Shown here: piece after piece, positions 46,580 to 56,399 of the stretch
How positions within the stretch are numbered: position 1 is the first letter of the stretch
How the letters are laid out: each line of letters starts with the position of its first letter
Assembly (NCBI GenBank): GCA_963665545.2
Contig: CAXXKZ010000011.1
Location: forward strand, 248,001 to 312,000
Direction of reading: 5' to 3'
DNA from: G963665545 sp963665545
GTDB lineage: Bacteria > Pseudomonadota > Gammaproteobacteria > Xanthomonadales > SZUA-36
Length of the DNA: 64,000 nucleotides
Notes under the pieces: model-generated
Databases searched by the model: none
What the model saw: only the letters and a program-made list of their open reading frames with translations
What the model was told of the DNA's origin: nothing
Made by a program: the position numbers and the translations under genes

Positions 46580-49500
46580 TCAGCTCAGCACGTGAGCCGC
46601 TTCGATTTCCTGCTCGCCCTGCTCGGTTTCCCGGTCGAGTTCACCCCAGGGGAAGAAGTCTTCGGCAATCAGGTACAGGCATGGCACAAAAATCAGCGTA
46701 ATTACCGTGGCAAACAGGATACCGAAGGCCAACGAGATGGCCATCGGCACGATGAACGCCGTCGACGGATCGGCCCTGAGCAATAACGGCAACAGGCCCA
46801 TAAACGTCGTGACCGAGGTCAGGATGATGGGGCGGAATCGAACCACGCCGGCACGCGAAACTGCGTCGATGAGGCTGATGCCCTCGCGCCTTTGCCGGTT
46901 GGTGTAGTCCACCAGCACCAGGCTGGCGTTGACCACCACACCGGCGAGGGCAATGATGCCCAGCAGTGAGAAAAACATCAGTTGTACGCCCATGATGTAA
47001 TGACCCACCATGGCCCCTACGGCGCCAAATGGAATGACGCTCATGATGACCAGAGGTTGCAAATATGACCGCAATGGAATCGCCAGGAGGGCGTATATGA
47101 CGGCCAGTGACAACAGTGCGCCCAGCGCCAGCTTGCTCAGCGCTTCGCCCCGCTCTTCCTGCTCACCATCGAGGGCGGCAGTGACGCCTGGAAACCTGGC
47201 CTTGATGCCGGGCATCACGTCCCGCAGCATGCTGCTCATGATTCTCTCAGGGTTCGCCACATTGCGGTCAACTTCGGCGAAGACATTGACCACGCGGCGA
47301 CCATTGAAACGATTGATCGTTGAAAATCCCCGACCAATATCGAAGGTCGCTACGCTGGTAAACGGCACTTCGGTGCCATCAGCAGTTCGAATTCGCATGT
47401 CTTCGAGGTTGCCGATCGAACGTCGTTCGTCTTCAGGGTAGCGCACCATGACCCGAACCTCGTCGGCGCCGCGCTGAATACGCTGAGCTTCGGCACCATA
47501 GAACGCCCATCGCACCTGTTCGGCCAGGTCATGGAGTGTAATCCCCCAATTGCGCGCCTGGGGTAACAGCGACAATTTGATTTCCTGTTTGCCCGAACGG
47601 AATGAATCGCTAATGTCATAAACGCCACCGAAGCGACTGAGTTCAGCGCGGACACCCGCCGCAGCTTCCCTCAATTGATCTACATCTTTGCCGGTCAGCT
47701 TGAAATCGAGTGCATTGCCGGCAGTAAATATTGCGGATGTAAATGTGAGCTTTACCGCGTCCGGAATACCCCCGGTCAATTCACGCCAGCGGTCACCGAC
47801 GGCCACGGCAGACAGGTTGTCACGCAGGCGCAAGGGAATCAGTTCCAGGGCCACCTCACCGAGGTGGCTTTTGCCGGCACTGAAAACCACTGGCCTGGGA
47901 CCTTTCTGGAGATGCATTCCCAGCACACTCAGGAAATTCTTCACCCGGCTTGGCTCGCCCTCGGCAAGACCCTCATCGAATTCCCTGCGCAATACCTCGG
48001 CTGATCGTTCCAATTGTTGAACGGCGGCTGAGGTGACCTCAATGGCCGTACCCTCAGGCATCTCCAGGGTAGCGAACACGATATCGCCTTCCACAGGCGG
48101 GAAAAAACTGAACGTTATGCGACCGCTGGCGATCATCCCATATACGAGAATCAGTGCGGCAAGGCCGAATGCGACTGTCAGGTAACGATAGCTGAGCGCG
48201 CGCGCCAATAGTGGCTGGTATTTATTTTGAGCGAGGTCGGACATCCAATTCGAAAGCCTGTCCTGAATTGCTGTCCAACGCATACCCAGCTTGCCGTGGC
48301 TCTTGTCGTGATTTCGGTGCGCCAGATGGGCCGGCAGTATCAGCTGAGATTCAATAATACTGAAAATCAGGCTGAATATGACCACCCAGCCAATCGTGCC
48401 GAAAACCTGGGACATTCGCCCGGACGACAAGATCAACGGCAGGAAGGCGGCAATCGTCGTCAAGACGCCGAAAATGACCGGCACCGAGACCTCCCAGGTA
48501 CCTTCAATGGCGGCAACGACCGGGGATTTGCCCTCTTGCTCGTGGGCATAGACCCGCTCTCCCACCACGATGGCATCATCGACGACGATGCCCAGCACCA
48601 GGATGAAAGCCATGATGGTCAGTATGTTGATATTGGAGTCGCCGAAAAGAAACAGCCCAATGGCGCCCATCATCGCAATCGGTATCCCCGCCGCTACCCA
48701 CATGGCCAACCTGAAGCGAAGAAACAGCGCAAGGATCAGCAACACCAGCGCCAGGCCGGTGGCGGCTGTGGAAACCAGGTTGTCGACCCGGTCTCTCAAC
48801 ATGATTGATTCGTCCCACCAACTGGCTACCTGGATACCCGCTGGCAAATCTGACCTCAGATCATCCATATAGGCCTTGACCGTTTCGGCGATCCCGATGG
48901 TGTCCTCTTTGCCTACGCGCTGCACCTGAATGACGACAGCCGGATAACCGTTAAACCTTGCCAACAGGTCGCCTTCGGCAAATCCGTCAACAACAGTGCC
49001 AATCTCATCGATGTGGAGTTTTGTACCATCGGATCTCGTGAGGACCACGATATCTTCAAATTCCTCGCCGAGGTATGCCTGGCCCTTGGCGCGCAGCAGA
49101 ATCTCCCCTCCCCTGCTCTTGATCGTGCCACCCGGCATATCCAGCGAGGTACGGCGCACCGCGTTCCTGATCTCCACCAGGGTCAGCCCGTGCCGGCGCA
49201 AGTTGTTTTCCGGCACTTCGATGGAAATTTCATAAGGCCGCACATAATTCAAGTGTGCCTGGGATACGCCCGGAAGCGCCGCGATATCATCCCTTACCTG
49301 CTTGCCCAACTCCTTGAGGGTGCGTTCATCGGTATTGCCATACAGCACTACCTGAACGACACCGCCGCGCATTGTAAATTTGGAGACGATAGGCTTTTCG
49401 GTTTCTGCCGGGAATGTAATGATGCTGTCGACCTGGCTCTTAATTTCGTTGAGGGCCTGGATCGGGTCGGCACCTTCGGTCAACTCAATCGTAACCCCAC

Positions 49501-49768
49501 AACTTCCTTCCATGGCTGACGAGCGCAGTTTGTCGATGCCATCAATGGCACGAACGGCCTCCTCAATCCGGATGCATACGCCGGCTTCGACTTCTTCAGG
49601 AGCCGCGCCCAGGTAGGGCACAGCAACGGTAACCACCTCTGGATCCATATTGGGAAAGGTCTGCTGATTGACCGTCAACAGCGCCATGGTTCCCATCAGC
49701 AGCAAAATCCACATGAGCAGATTGGCCGCCACCGAGTTGCGCGCAAACCACGCGATCGCTGTATGCAT
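46580..49768 (-). CDS. RND-family efflux pump inner-membrane transporter
   Basis: The protein has 1,062 residues, the usual length for AcrB-like pumps, with twelve membrane helices in two halves and large periplasmic loops. The start (AWFARNSVAANLLMWILLL) and helix 4 with the proton-relay pair in GIVVDDAIVVGERV are characteristic. It exports hydrophobic compounds with a membrane-fusion protein and an outer-membrane channel; the latter is not in the window. ATG 49768 has a GGGAG site. It stands last in the gntR-MFP-RND operon. Confidence 0.93.
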   Translation of the reverse strand: MHTAIAWFARNSVAANLLMWILLLMGTMALLTVNQQTFPNMDPEVVTVAVPYLGAAPEEVEAGVCIRIEEAVRAIDGIDKLRSSAMEGSCGVTIELTEGADPIQALNEIKSQVDSIITFPAETEKPIVSKFTMRGGVVQVVLYGNTDERTLKELGKQVRDDIAALPGVSQAHLNYVRPYEISIEVPENNLRRHGLTLVEIRNAVRRTSLDMPGGTIKSRGGEILLRAKGQAYLGEEFEDIVVLTRSDGTKLHIDEIGTVVDGFAEGDLLARFNGYPAVVIQVQRVGKEDTIGIAETVKAYMDDLRSDLPAGIQVASWWDESIMLRDRVDNLVSTAATGLALVLLILALFLRFRLAMWVAAGIPIAMMGAIGLFLFGDSNINILTIMAFILVLGIVVDDAIVVGERVYAHEQEGKSPVVAAIEGTWEVSVPVIFGVLTTIAAFLPLILSSGRMSQVFGTIGWVVIFSLIFSIIESQLILPAHLAHRNHDKSHGKLGMRWTAIQDRLSNWMSDLAQNKYQPLLARALSYRYLTVAFGLAALILVYGMIASGRITFSFFPPVEGDIVFATLEMPEGTAIEVTSAAVQQLERSAEVLRREFDEGLAEGEPSRVKNFLSVLGMHLQKGPRPVVFSAGKSHLGEVALELIPLRLRDNLSAVAVGDRWRELTGGIPDAVKLTFTSAIFTAGNALDFKLTGKDVDQLREAAAGVRAELSRFGGVYDISDSFRSGKQEIKLSLLPQARNWGITLHDLAEQVRWAFYGAEAQRIQRGADEVRVMVRYPEDERRSIGNLEDMRIRTADGTEVPFTSVATFDIGRGFSTINRFNGRRVVNVFAEVDRNVANPERIMSSMLRDVMPGIKARFPGVTAALDGEQEERGEALSKLALGALLSLAVIYALLAIPLRSYLQPLVIMSVIPFGAVGAMVGHYIMGVQLMFFSLLGIIALAGVVVNASLVLVDYTNRQRREGISLIDAVSRAGVVRFRPIILTSVTTFMGLLPLLLRADPSTAFIVPMAISLAFGILFATVITLIFVPCLYLIAEDFFPWGELDRETEQGEQEIEAAHVLS

Positions 49769-49808
49769 ATTTACTCCCTGTTGCCGCTACGGAATCCGAT
49801 CGCCCCAA

Positions 49809-50963
49809 TCAACTGTCATCGGGCGCCGCAGATTCCATTATTGGATTGACCTTCATTCCCTCGACAACTGTCTGGATGGCCGACAGGCAGACGCGTTCGT
49901 TAGCTTGCAGACCGGATTTGATCAGGACTTCATCGCGGTACAGCCTCAGAAGTTCCACATCGCGGTAATGCAGGCGATTATCGTCGTCAATCACCAGGAC
50001 CTGGTTGCCATTGCGCAGGCTGTTGCGCGGCAGAACCACAATGTTCGATGCCAGCAGACCTTCGATTTCCGCCTCGACGTACATCCCGATATTGATGGGC
50101 GTCTCCTGTGCATTATTGTCGATGCGCGCCACCAGATTGACCATTCGGCTCTTGAGGTCGACTTGCGATTCCGTGCGGATTATCTGACCTTCCCATCGGT
50201 AGCTCTGCCCAGCGTATTGAGTGGTCATGGTTACGAGCGGGCGCTCCGACTCGGGCAGCCTGCCGCGTGCTCCGATGGGCAGGTTGAGATAGGCCAACTG
50301 ACGGTCGGCCAGTGGCAGGCGGACCTCCATTATCTCTGTCGCGTAGATCTTTGCGATCGGCGCGCCACGGCTGACAAATTGGCCCAGATCCACCTGCTCA
50401 TTTCTGACCAGGCCAATGAAGGGGGCAGTAATTCTGGTTCGGGCCAGGTCGCGCCGGGCTTGTTCCAGAGACACCGTCGCATCGATGTTGGTCGCTTCAG
50501 CGACGCGAAATGTTCGCTGGGCATTTTCCAGCACGGATTGGCTGGAAAGCTGGCGGCCACTGAGTTCCTGTTGCCGCTGGTATTCGAAGCGCGCGTGTTC
50601 GAGGTCGGCTTCAGACCGTGTCAGCGCAGCACTGGCCCGCGTGACTGCGGCTTCATAGTCTGCCGCATCAATCTCCAGCAAGACCTCACCCTCGTTGAAA
50701 TAACCGCCGGCAATCAAGGCCGGCGACATGCGGACAACCCGACCGGACACTTCCGGCACCAGGTCGCTTTCCATCGCCGGCATGGCGGTGCCCTGCGAAT
50801 GAACGGCCATCCGAACCGGGCCGGGTTGGACGAAAACTGCCCGCACCGTTGTAGCGACGGCCTGGGATTCGGTAGGCTCGAGCTTCGGCGCCGTGGCGGT
50901 CAGCGTCACGGCGCCTAAAATGGCGATGAGAATAATGATCATCGGTAGCATGAACTTTTTCAT
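49809..50963 (-). CDS. Membrane-fusion protein of the RND efflux system (HlyD family)
   Basis: A periplasmic adaptor of about 384 residues. It has an N-terminal membrane anchor (MIIILIAILGAVTLTA), a biotinyl-lipoyl-like domain (ESDLVPEVSGRVVRMSP), a helical hairpin (ALTRSEADLEHARFEYQRQQ) and a second lipoyl half (RTRITAPFIGLVRNEQVDLG). ATG 50963 overlaps the gntR stop as ATGA, so I prefer it to the longer frame. Confidence 0.9.
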   Translation of the reverse strand: MKKFMLPMIIILIAILGAVTLTATAPKLEPTESQAVATTVRAVFVQPGPVRMAVHSQGTAMPAMESDLVPEVSGRVVRMSPALIAGGYFNEGEVLLEIDAADYEAAVTRASAALTRSEADLEHARFEYQRQQELSGRQLSSQSVLENAQRTFRVAEATNIDATVSLEQARRDLARTRITAPFIGLVRNEQVDLGQFVSRGAPIAKIYATEIMEVRLPLADRQLAYLNLPIGARGRLPESERPLVTMTTQYAGQSYRWEGQIIRTESQVDLKSRMVNLVARIDNNAQETPINIGMYVEAEIEGLLASNIVVLPRNSLRNGNQVLVIDDDNRLHYRDVELLRLYRDEVLIKSGLQANERVCLSAIQTVVEGMKVNPIMESAAPDDS

Positions 50964-51697
50964 TGTCGGCCCATCCTTTCTGCCTTCCATGCTTCTTGTC
51001 TCGCGGCCGCCAATACAGGCAGCACCATTTTCTTGTTGAGTTCAGTCAGGCGATGCAAGGCGGAGACTGCGCCCTCGGCATCGCGTTGCGCCAGGCTCCT
51101 GTCCAGCCAGCGCAAACATTGTTCCTGACCGGACCTGTCCACTTCAGACAGGCATGCCCGGCTGTGCTCGCTGGAATTGGCCATGATTTGTACCCGCAGA
51201 GATCGGCCGATCAGGGCCAGAACCAGGTTGCCACTCATCCTCAGGAAATGCCGCCACAGGTTCATCCGAGCCTGGATTAACTCTTCGATAGGCAATTCAG
51301 GGTCCAGCACCCGGGCGATGATCCGCCGCGCTTCGTTGATGTCTGCATCGCTGGCATGGGCAATCGACCGCTTAACCGCCACGGTGATCAGGGCCTCCAC
51401 CACTTCCATCACTTGCTCGATCAGGTCGGGGTCCGGAATTTCATCCAGTGCGAGTAAATGACCGAGAATGTCAAGACTGGACTCTTCAATTGCCCGGACC
51501 CGGGCGCCGCCAGGCTGCACATCGGCAATGCCCAGCTGCTCCAGTTTCTTGATGGCCTCTCGGGCAGCGCCACGATTGGTGCCAAATCGTGCCGCCAGAT
51601 CGCGTTCCGACGGGAGTCTTTCACCCACGCGATAACGGCCGCGGAGAATCTCTTGCGTCAGGCAGTCTGTGATCTCTTCGTGCCGGGTTGTGGCCAT
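50960..51697 (-). CDS. GntR/FadR-family transcriptional repressor of the efflux operon
   Basis: The protein has 245 residues. The N-terminal winged helix is RVGERLPSERDLAARFGTNRGAAREAIKKLEQLG; the C-terminal helical FCD-like domain binds an effector. ATG 51697 is chosen because the longer frame would start in the operator region. Two perfect FadR-type palindromes lie 16-42 bases upstream, so the protein likely represses itself and, through translational coupling, the pump genes. Confidence 0.87.
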   Translation of the reverse strand: MATTRHEEITDCLTQEILRGRYRVGERLPSERDLAARFGTNRGAAREAIKKLEQLGIADVQPGGARVRAIEESSLDILGHLLALDEIPDPDLIEQVMEVVEALITVAVKRSIAHASDADINEARRIIARVLDPELPIEELIQARMNLWRHFLRMSGNLVLALIGRSLRVQIMANSSEHSRACLSEVDRSGQEQCLRWLDRSLAQRDAEGAVSALHRLTELNKKMVLPVLAAARQEAWKAERMGRQ

Positions 51698-51712
51698 GAC
51701 ACATGCCCTGAA

Positions 51713-51739
51713 TTGGTCTGACCAAAGTGGTCTGACCAA
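51713..51739. promoter_or_regulatory. Tandem FadR-type operators upstream of gntR
   Basis: TTGGTCTGACCAA (51713-51725) is a perfect palindrome, and TGGTCTGACCA (51728-51738) repeats it with a 14-base centre-to-centre distance. Both fit the TGGTnnGACCA half-site pattern of FadR-type GntR regulators. They occupy the 107-bp gap between the MFS gene and gntR. Confidence 0.8.
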
Positions 51740-51804
51740 ATAATAAGGGCGATCGGAACAGTTTCCAAGGTCCTAAAGTAATGAATGTTGCTGGTTTGGT
51801 GGCG

Positions 51805-53025
51805 CTAAAGCTCACTCCGACGGGAAAGTGTGACGCTAACCGGTCCGCTGAGAAAAGCCAGGCGTTCGATAACCTCATGCCCTTCCTGTGGATCGCGTGG
51901 AATCAAACAGGCAAGCAACAGGGACACAACCGCCATGGCGGCGCCCGCCAGGAACACTGTCGGGGGCGAATACAGCCAGATCATCCCAAACACGACCGGA
52001 ATCACGACCGCGGCAATATGGTTGATGGTGAAAGAAACGCTGATGGTCGATGCCATGTCTGCCGGGTCGGCTATTTTCTGCAGGTAAGAATTGATTGCAA
52101 TGGCCATGGCGAAAAGAACGTGATCGATGACGTAAAGCGTGGCTGCAATCGAGGCTTGTTCAACAAAGGCATAAGCGGTAAATATCAGCACCAGCCCAGC
52201 ATATTCCAGCCGCAATACGAAGCGTTCTCCCAGACCCACAATCAGGCGTCCGATCCGTGGCGCCAAAATCGCGTTAATGATGTGATTGGCCAGGAAAAGA
52301 AGGGCGATGTTGGCAGCCGAGAATCCAAATTTCTCAACCATCAAAAAGCCGGCAAACACCATGAAAATTTGCCGCCGGGCGCCGCTCATGAATGTCAGTG
52401 CGTAATAAAGCCAGTAACGCCGCCGCATTAGCAAGTGCTTGTTCTGTGGCACCTTGTGGGAAAATGCCGGAAAAATGAACCAGGCCGCAATGGCGATCAG
52501 AACCACCACGCTGCCGCTCACCAGGTAAAGCGTGCGGTACCCCAGTTCCAGGTATTCTATGCCCAGCCAGATGCCGGCGAAGGCAAATAGCGCAGCAATA
52601 GATGCGGCTGCAGATTGGCGCCCCATGACCAGCGGGGAGCGTGACTTTTCAATCCATTGCAAGGTCAATGATTGCTGCAAGGTGTAAAAGTAGTGAAATC
52701 CGGTCGACATCAGGACCGTGGTGAAATAAAGACCGTATTCGGTAGGCAGGAAACCGGTCATCGCCACGCCCAGGCCCAGCACCGCGATGGCCACCAGGGC
52801 AAATGTCTGTTCCCTGATCAGCAGCAATACGAACACCGTCGTGAAGGCAAGAAATCCCGGGACCTCGCGCAGGCTTTGCAAAATGCCGATTTCCCGGCCC
52901 GTAAAGCTGACGTACTCGACCGCGAAATTGTTCAGCAGCGCATTCCACACCGAAAAACACAGGGAAGCAGCCGCAGCCAACAGGATCAGCATCACTTCAG
53001 GCTTTCTGATTCGCTCAAGCATCAC
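51805..53025 (-). CDS. Major facilitator superfamily transporter
   Basis: The protein has 406 residues with about twelve hydrophobic helices and no long soluble domain. Helix 1 is VMLILLAAAASLCFSVW and the central loop carries a basic stretch (NKHLLMRRRYW). A charged motif between helices 2 and 3 is weak, so the substrate class cannot be named. It lies upstream of gntR on the same strand but behind its own gap, so it may or may not be part of the efflux regulon. Confidence 0.82.
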   Translation of the reverse strand: MMLERIRKPEVMLILLAAAASLCFSVWNALLNNFAVEYVSFTGREIGILQSLREVPGFLAFTTVFVLLLIREQTFALVAIAVLGLGVAMTGFLPTEYGLYFTTVLMSTGFHYFYTLQQSLTLQWIEKSRSPLVMGRQSAAASIAALFAFAGIWLGIEYLELGYRTLYLVSGSVVVLIAIAAWFIFPAFSHKVPQNKHLLMRRRYWLYYALTFMSGARRQIFMVFAGFLMVEKFGFSAANIALLFLANHIINAILAPRIGRLIVGLGERFVLRLEYAGLVLIFTAYAFVEQASIAATLYVIDHVLFAMAIAINSYLQKIADPADMASTISVSFTINHIAAVVIPVVFGMIWLYSPPTVFLAGAAMAVVSLLLACLIPRDPQEGHEVIERLAFLSGPVSVTLSRRSEL

Positions 53026-53094
53026 AGTTGCTCACAGGCAGCAGTGGAAAACGGTACCAGGTCGCTTTGCCAACGATTTCCTCGAGAGCCGCCA

Positions 53095-54027
53095 TCAATT
53101 TGTGAACGGAGATCGCAGGTTGATTTTGATGGCCCTGTATCGGTTATCAGAACTAATCTGGTAGGCCAACCCGAAGCGGTCAAAGTTCATGCCGAAGATT
53201 CGGAAGGGTTTATCGCCCATACTCACAGCGAGTGCTCCTTCCCAGAAGTCATGGATCTCAATATTTGGATCGCCACGACGGCGAAAACTGGCTGGATCCG
53301 ATAAACGGTTGTAAGTGACCTGCCATTCCAGATAAAGCGGGTTATCCCTGAAAGAAAATTGACCCAGGGGCTGCCGCGTCTCAATTCCCACCATCAGGTT
53401 CAGCATGTCTGATGAAGCGCCGACATTGGGCTTGTAACCAGCGTACTGCACTGCGCCGAGCAAGCCCCAATCTCCTTTCTTGATCGGCAAGACGTAGCGG
53501 CTCTTGATCCCGCCTTCATAAATCCAGGCTGATTCACCACCGTCAAGTTCTTTGCCCCAACCAACTCTCAAGTAAGGGCGAAGCAGCCATTTTTCGGTCA
53601 CGGGGATTTCCAACTCAATGCCGGGAGTAAAACTGGCCGTGGTAAAGTTCTCCTGATTGATAATCCCGCCCAAATCATCGATCTGGGCCAAGCCCAGGGT
53701 GAGGGGAAATCTGAATTCAATGCCGATCTGTCGGTTACCCTCGTCATCCATTCCCGACTGGCGGTACGTCCACCGGGGTGGAATTCTGAGAACAAAGGCC
53801 TTGCGGTCGGCGGAAACACGATACCAACCGGTCCCCAGGAATGACCCGTAAGCCCAATGGACAATGTTTTCTTCCCCGCCACCGCTCATGCCATCTTGCG
53901 CGACGGCTGATGACGGCACCACGGTCGCGATGCAGCATATTAGCGCCACGATGCCAACAAAATTTCTCAGGGGATTGCTTGATGGTTGATACACGTCATC
54001 GCCGGTCAAAGAGTCAATAAGGCACAA
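53095..54027 (-). CDS. Putative outer-membrane beta-barrel protein
   Basis: About 310 residues. A hydrophobic signal segment (FVGIVALICCIATVVPSSAVA) is followed by alternating strands rich in aromatic residues (ALRIP-type turns, LRPYLRVGWG, LYLEWQVTYNRL). The C-terminal strands end in RAIKINLRSPFTN, which lacks the classical terminal Phe, with a Phe three positions earlier. No family name is recognised. The signal peptide begins some 20 residues inside, so a later start is likely, but no better-placed start codon stands out. Confidence 0.6.
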   Translation of the reverse strand: MCLIDSLTGDDVYQPSSNPLRNFVGIVALICCIATVVPSSAVAQDGMSGGGEENIVHWAYGSFLGTGWYRVSADRKAFVLRIPPRWTYRQSGMDDEGNRQIGIEFRFPLTLGLAQIDDLGGIINQENFTTASFTPGIELEIPVTEKWLLRPYLRVGWGKELDGGESAWIYEGGIKSRYVLPIKKGDWGLLGAVQYAGYKPNVGASSDMLNLMVGIETRQPLGQFSFRDNPLYLEWQVTYNRLSDPASFRRRGDPNIEIHDFWEGALAVSMGDKPFRIFGMNFDRFGLAYQISSDNRYRAIKINLRSPFTN

Positions 54028-54138
54028 ATTTGCCAGACTTATTCTGCAGCCAAGATATCAGGCTATCGCCACCATTCCCAGAAAATGACCTGGTTTCCGG
54101 ATGATGACAAGGTGAGGCGATGGGCAGCGTGTATCTCT

Positions 54139-54792
54139 CTATTCCCTGCCCGCCTTGGCTTTGAGCACTTCGACCGCAGCTGCGGTGGCCACTTCTTCTA
54201 CGATCCGCCTGGCAATTTGAATTGCGACTTCCTCGACAGTGCCCTCCAGATTCTCCATCTCGATGGAATCGATCCGGACATCGGAATGCATGTCATAGGA
54301 TTTTGACTCAAACTTCGCCTGGGACTCGTTCATTCTGAATTGGCGTATGACGATACGGGGCTGACTTGTATCAGCATCTGGGCCCCGCCGTTCGACATGT
54401 GTTTCGAGCGCCTCGAGCAATTCCGAAAAGTTGGTGGTGCCGCCAGCCTCTTCGATGTAGAGCGATGGCTGCTCGATTACAAGTCGCGTGATATCAAAGC
54501 CGTCATAGTTGATCTCTGCTTCGATGCCGTCAAGACTGATCGCGTCGGGTTTGTCGTAGCCGGGCGGATTGGCCACCGATACATTGCTGATCTGCAGCGA
54601 GCCCGCACTGATGCCGGTATTGACCGTACCGATGGTAATGTGGGTGCCAAGGGCACTTGAGCCGGCGGATTCGATTTTACTGGCTATCATCCCGTCCATC
54701 CGGTAGGTCACAAAATAAAAGGACGCGCCGGCGACAGCCAACCCGATAATCAGTATCAATGCCAGGAAGATCTTGATGACGTTTGCCTCCAC
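54139..54792 (-). CDS. AsmA-like membrane-anchored protein
   Basis: The protein has 217 residues. One N-terminal membrane helix (IFLALILIIGLAVAGASFYF) is followed by a domain with repeated short amphipathic strands (ITIGTVNTGISAGSLQISNVSVANPPGY, ISLDGIEAEINY, LVIEQPSLYIEEAGGTTNF). This pattern is the start of AsmA/DUF748-type domains that line lipid-transport channels between the membranes. It is much shorter than AsmA itself. The start is GTG 54792. Confidence 0.65.
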   Translation of the reverse strand: MEANVIKIFLALILIIGLAVAGASFYFVTYRMDGMIASKIESAGSSALGTHITIGTVNTGISAGSLQISNVSVANPPGYDKPDAISLDGIEAEINYDGFDITRLVIEQPSLYIEEAGGTTNFSELLEALETHVERRGPDADTSQPRIVIRQFRMNESQAKFESKSYDMHSDVRIDSIEMENLEGTVEEVAIQIARRIVEEVATAAAVEVLKAKAGRE

Positions 54793-54978
54793 AAATCAAT
54801 CTGCACACTCTGACAGCGGATTGCCGTAAAAGGTCTGCAGGCCCAACGGTTCCGCGAGTCGGACCGCCAGATCAATTTGCCGCAACATGCCCTGGGACTC
54901 CTGCTTTACACCGGCGGCTGCTTTACAATACAGCTCAGGTAAAAATGCAGCATGCTCTTGGTCAGCAAAGTGATTGCA

Positions 54979-55731
54979 ATGTCAGAATCCCCAACCGAAA
55001 CCACACATTTTGGCTACCGCGAAGTCCCGGTCGAGGAAAAGACCGCACTGGTTCGCGAGGTCTTCGAGTCAGTCGCAGAGCGTTACGACCTGATGAACGA
55101 TCTGATGTCGTTGGGTGTACACCGCTTGTGGAAGCGGCACTTTGTCGTCACCAGTGAGGTGCGCCTGGGCGATTGCGTGCTGGACCTTGCCGGGGGCACG
55201 GGCGACATTGCCGCCCTGTTGTGCAAAAAAGTAGGTGGCACCGGAAGCGTGGTCCTGGCGGATATCAACGACGCCATGGTGAGGATCGGGCGAGGACGAA
55301 TGGAAGATCGCGGTATCACCAGAAACGTGGTCTATGCAATAGCAAACGCTGAATGCCTCCCGTTCGGTGACCAGTCTTTCAACGCTGTGACAATGGCTTT
55401 TGGTCTGCGCAATGTCACAGACAAAAATGCAGCGCTGCGAGAGTTCAGGCGCGTTCTCAAGCCGGGCGGCAAGGCCTTGATCCTGGAGTTTTCCCGGGTC
55501 GAAGCGGCGGGCCTGAGAAAAGTCTATGATGGCTATTCGTTCGGCATATTGCCGATCCTGGGCAAAATCGTGGCAAACGACGAGGCCAGCTATCAGTACC
55601 TGGCAGAGAGCATCCGTCAACATCCCCCACAGGACCGGCTTGCTGAAATGATGACAGAGGCAGGATTGCACAAGGTGTCTTTCGACAACTACTCCGGAGG
55701 CGTCGTAGCCTGCCACCGTGGTTTCGCCTGA
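54979..55731 (+). CDS. ubiE: Ubiquinone/menaquinone C-methyltransferase
   Basis: The protein has 250 residues and methylates the quinone ring with S-adenosylmethionine. THFGYREVPVEEKTALVREVFESVA is the family start, DLAGGTGDIA the SAM-binding loop, and MAFGLRNVTDK a family signature. ATG 54979 fits this start. It is the first gene of the ubiE-ubiJ-ubiB set. Confidence 0.95.
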   Translation: MSESPTETTHFGYREVPVEEKTALVREVFESVAERYDLMNDLMSLGVHRLWKRHFVVTSEVRLGDCVLDLAGGTGDIAALLCKKVGGTGSVVLADINDAMVRIGRGRMEDRGITRNVVYAIANAECLPFGDQSFNAVTMAFGLRNVTDKNAALREFRRVLKPGGKALILEFSRVEAAGLRKVYDGYSFGILPILGKIVANDEASYQYLAESIRQHPPQDRLAEMMTEAGLHKVSFDNYSGGVVACHRGFA

Positions 55732-55754
55732 TCGCGCCCATTCGAATTGCGCAC

Positions 55755-56399
55755 ATGACGACCACGTACCGTACACCTTTGCCACGTATTCTGGCCTCAA
55801 TGCTGGAGGGCGCAATGGGCCAGTTGCTTACACTGGACAAAGATTCCAGCACGCGCCTGCGGGACCTGGATGGGCGCGCGTTGCAACTGGACCTTGAAGG
55901 CCTGGCAATCACCTTGTTTTTCATATTTGTTGATGAAAAAGTCCGGGTGCGTCTGGAATATCCTGAAAAACCCGACACCACCATCAGTGGTTCGCCGGCC
56001 GCGCTGTTTGCGATGGCCGCACCGAGCCAAAGCCAGCGCTGGGGCATGCCCGGGTCTGCTGTCACGATTTCCGGCAACGCCGCGCTGGCGCGCGACCTTG
56101 AAAGGTTGTTCTCGCGACTTGACCCTGACTGGGAAGGGCGTCTGGCCAGCCTGTTTGGCGACGTTTGGGGATACCAGATTGCCAGCGGTCTTCGCGGCGG
56201 CAGTGAACAGGCGCGGGCCGCTGCCGAAACGGGCAGTGAGATGCTCAGGGACTATATCGGCAACACCACGGGGCTGCTGGTGCCGCGCGAAGAGTTTCGG
56301 ACCTTTGCTGACTCAGTTGACGCCGCGCGGGATGCGGTGGATCGCCTGGAAGCAAAAGTCAGGATTGCCGCGGCGCAGCCAGGGGGGGTAGAGTCTTGA
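55755..56399 (+). CDS. ubiJ: UbiJ, SCP2-domain accessory factor of ubiquinone synthesis
   Basis: The protein has 214 residues: an N-terminal SCP2-like lipid-binding domain (LRDLDGRALQLDLEGLAITLFF, TISGSPAALFAMA, VTISGNAALARDLERLFSRLDPDWEG) and a C-terminal coiled coil (FADSVDAARDAVDRLEAKV). In E. coli UbiJ with UbiK holds the Ubi enzyme complex together. It is located between ubiE and ubiB, as in relatives; its stop overlaps the ubiB start. Confidence 0.88.
   Translation: MTTTYRTPLPRILASMLEGAMGQLLTLDKDSSTRLRDLDGRALQLDLEGLAITLFFIFVDEKVRVRLEYPEKPDTTISGSPAALFAMAAPSQSQRWGMPGSAVTISGNAALARDLERLFSRLDPDWEGRLASLFGDVWGYQIASGLRGGSEQARAAAETGSEMLRDYIGNTTGLLVPREEFRTFADSVDAARDAVDRLEAKVRIAAAQPGGVES

Noticed and set aside
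51698..51739. Longer start of the GntR gene at 51739
   Set aside because: It would place coding sequence over two perfect operators, and the helix-turn-helix domain starts normally from ATG 51697.
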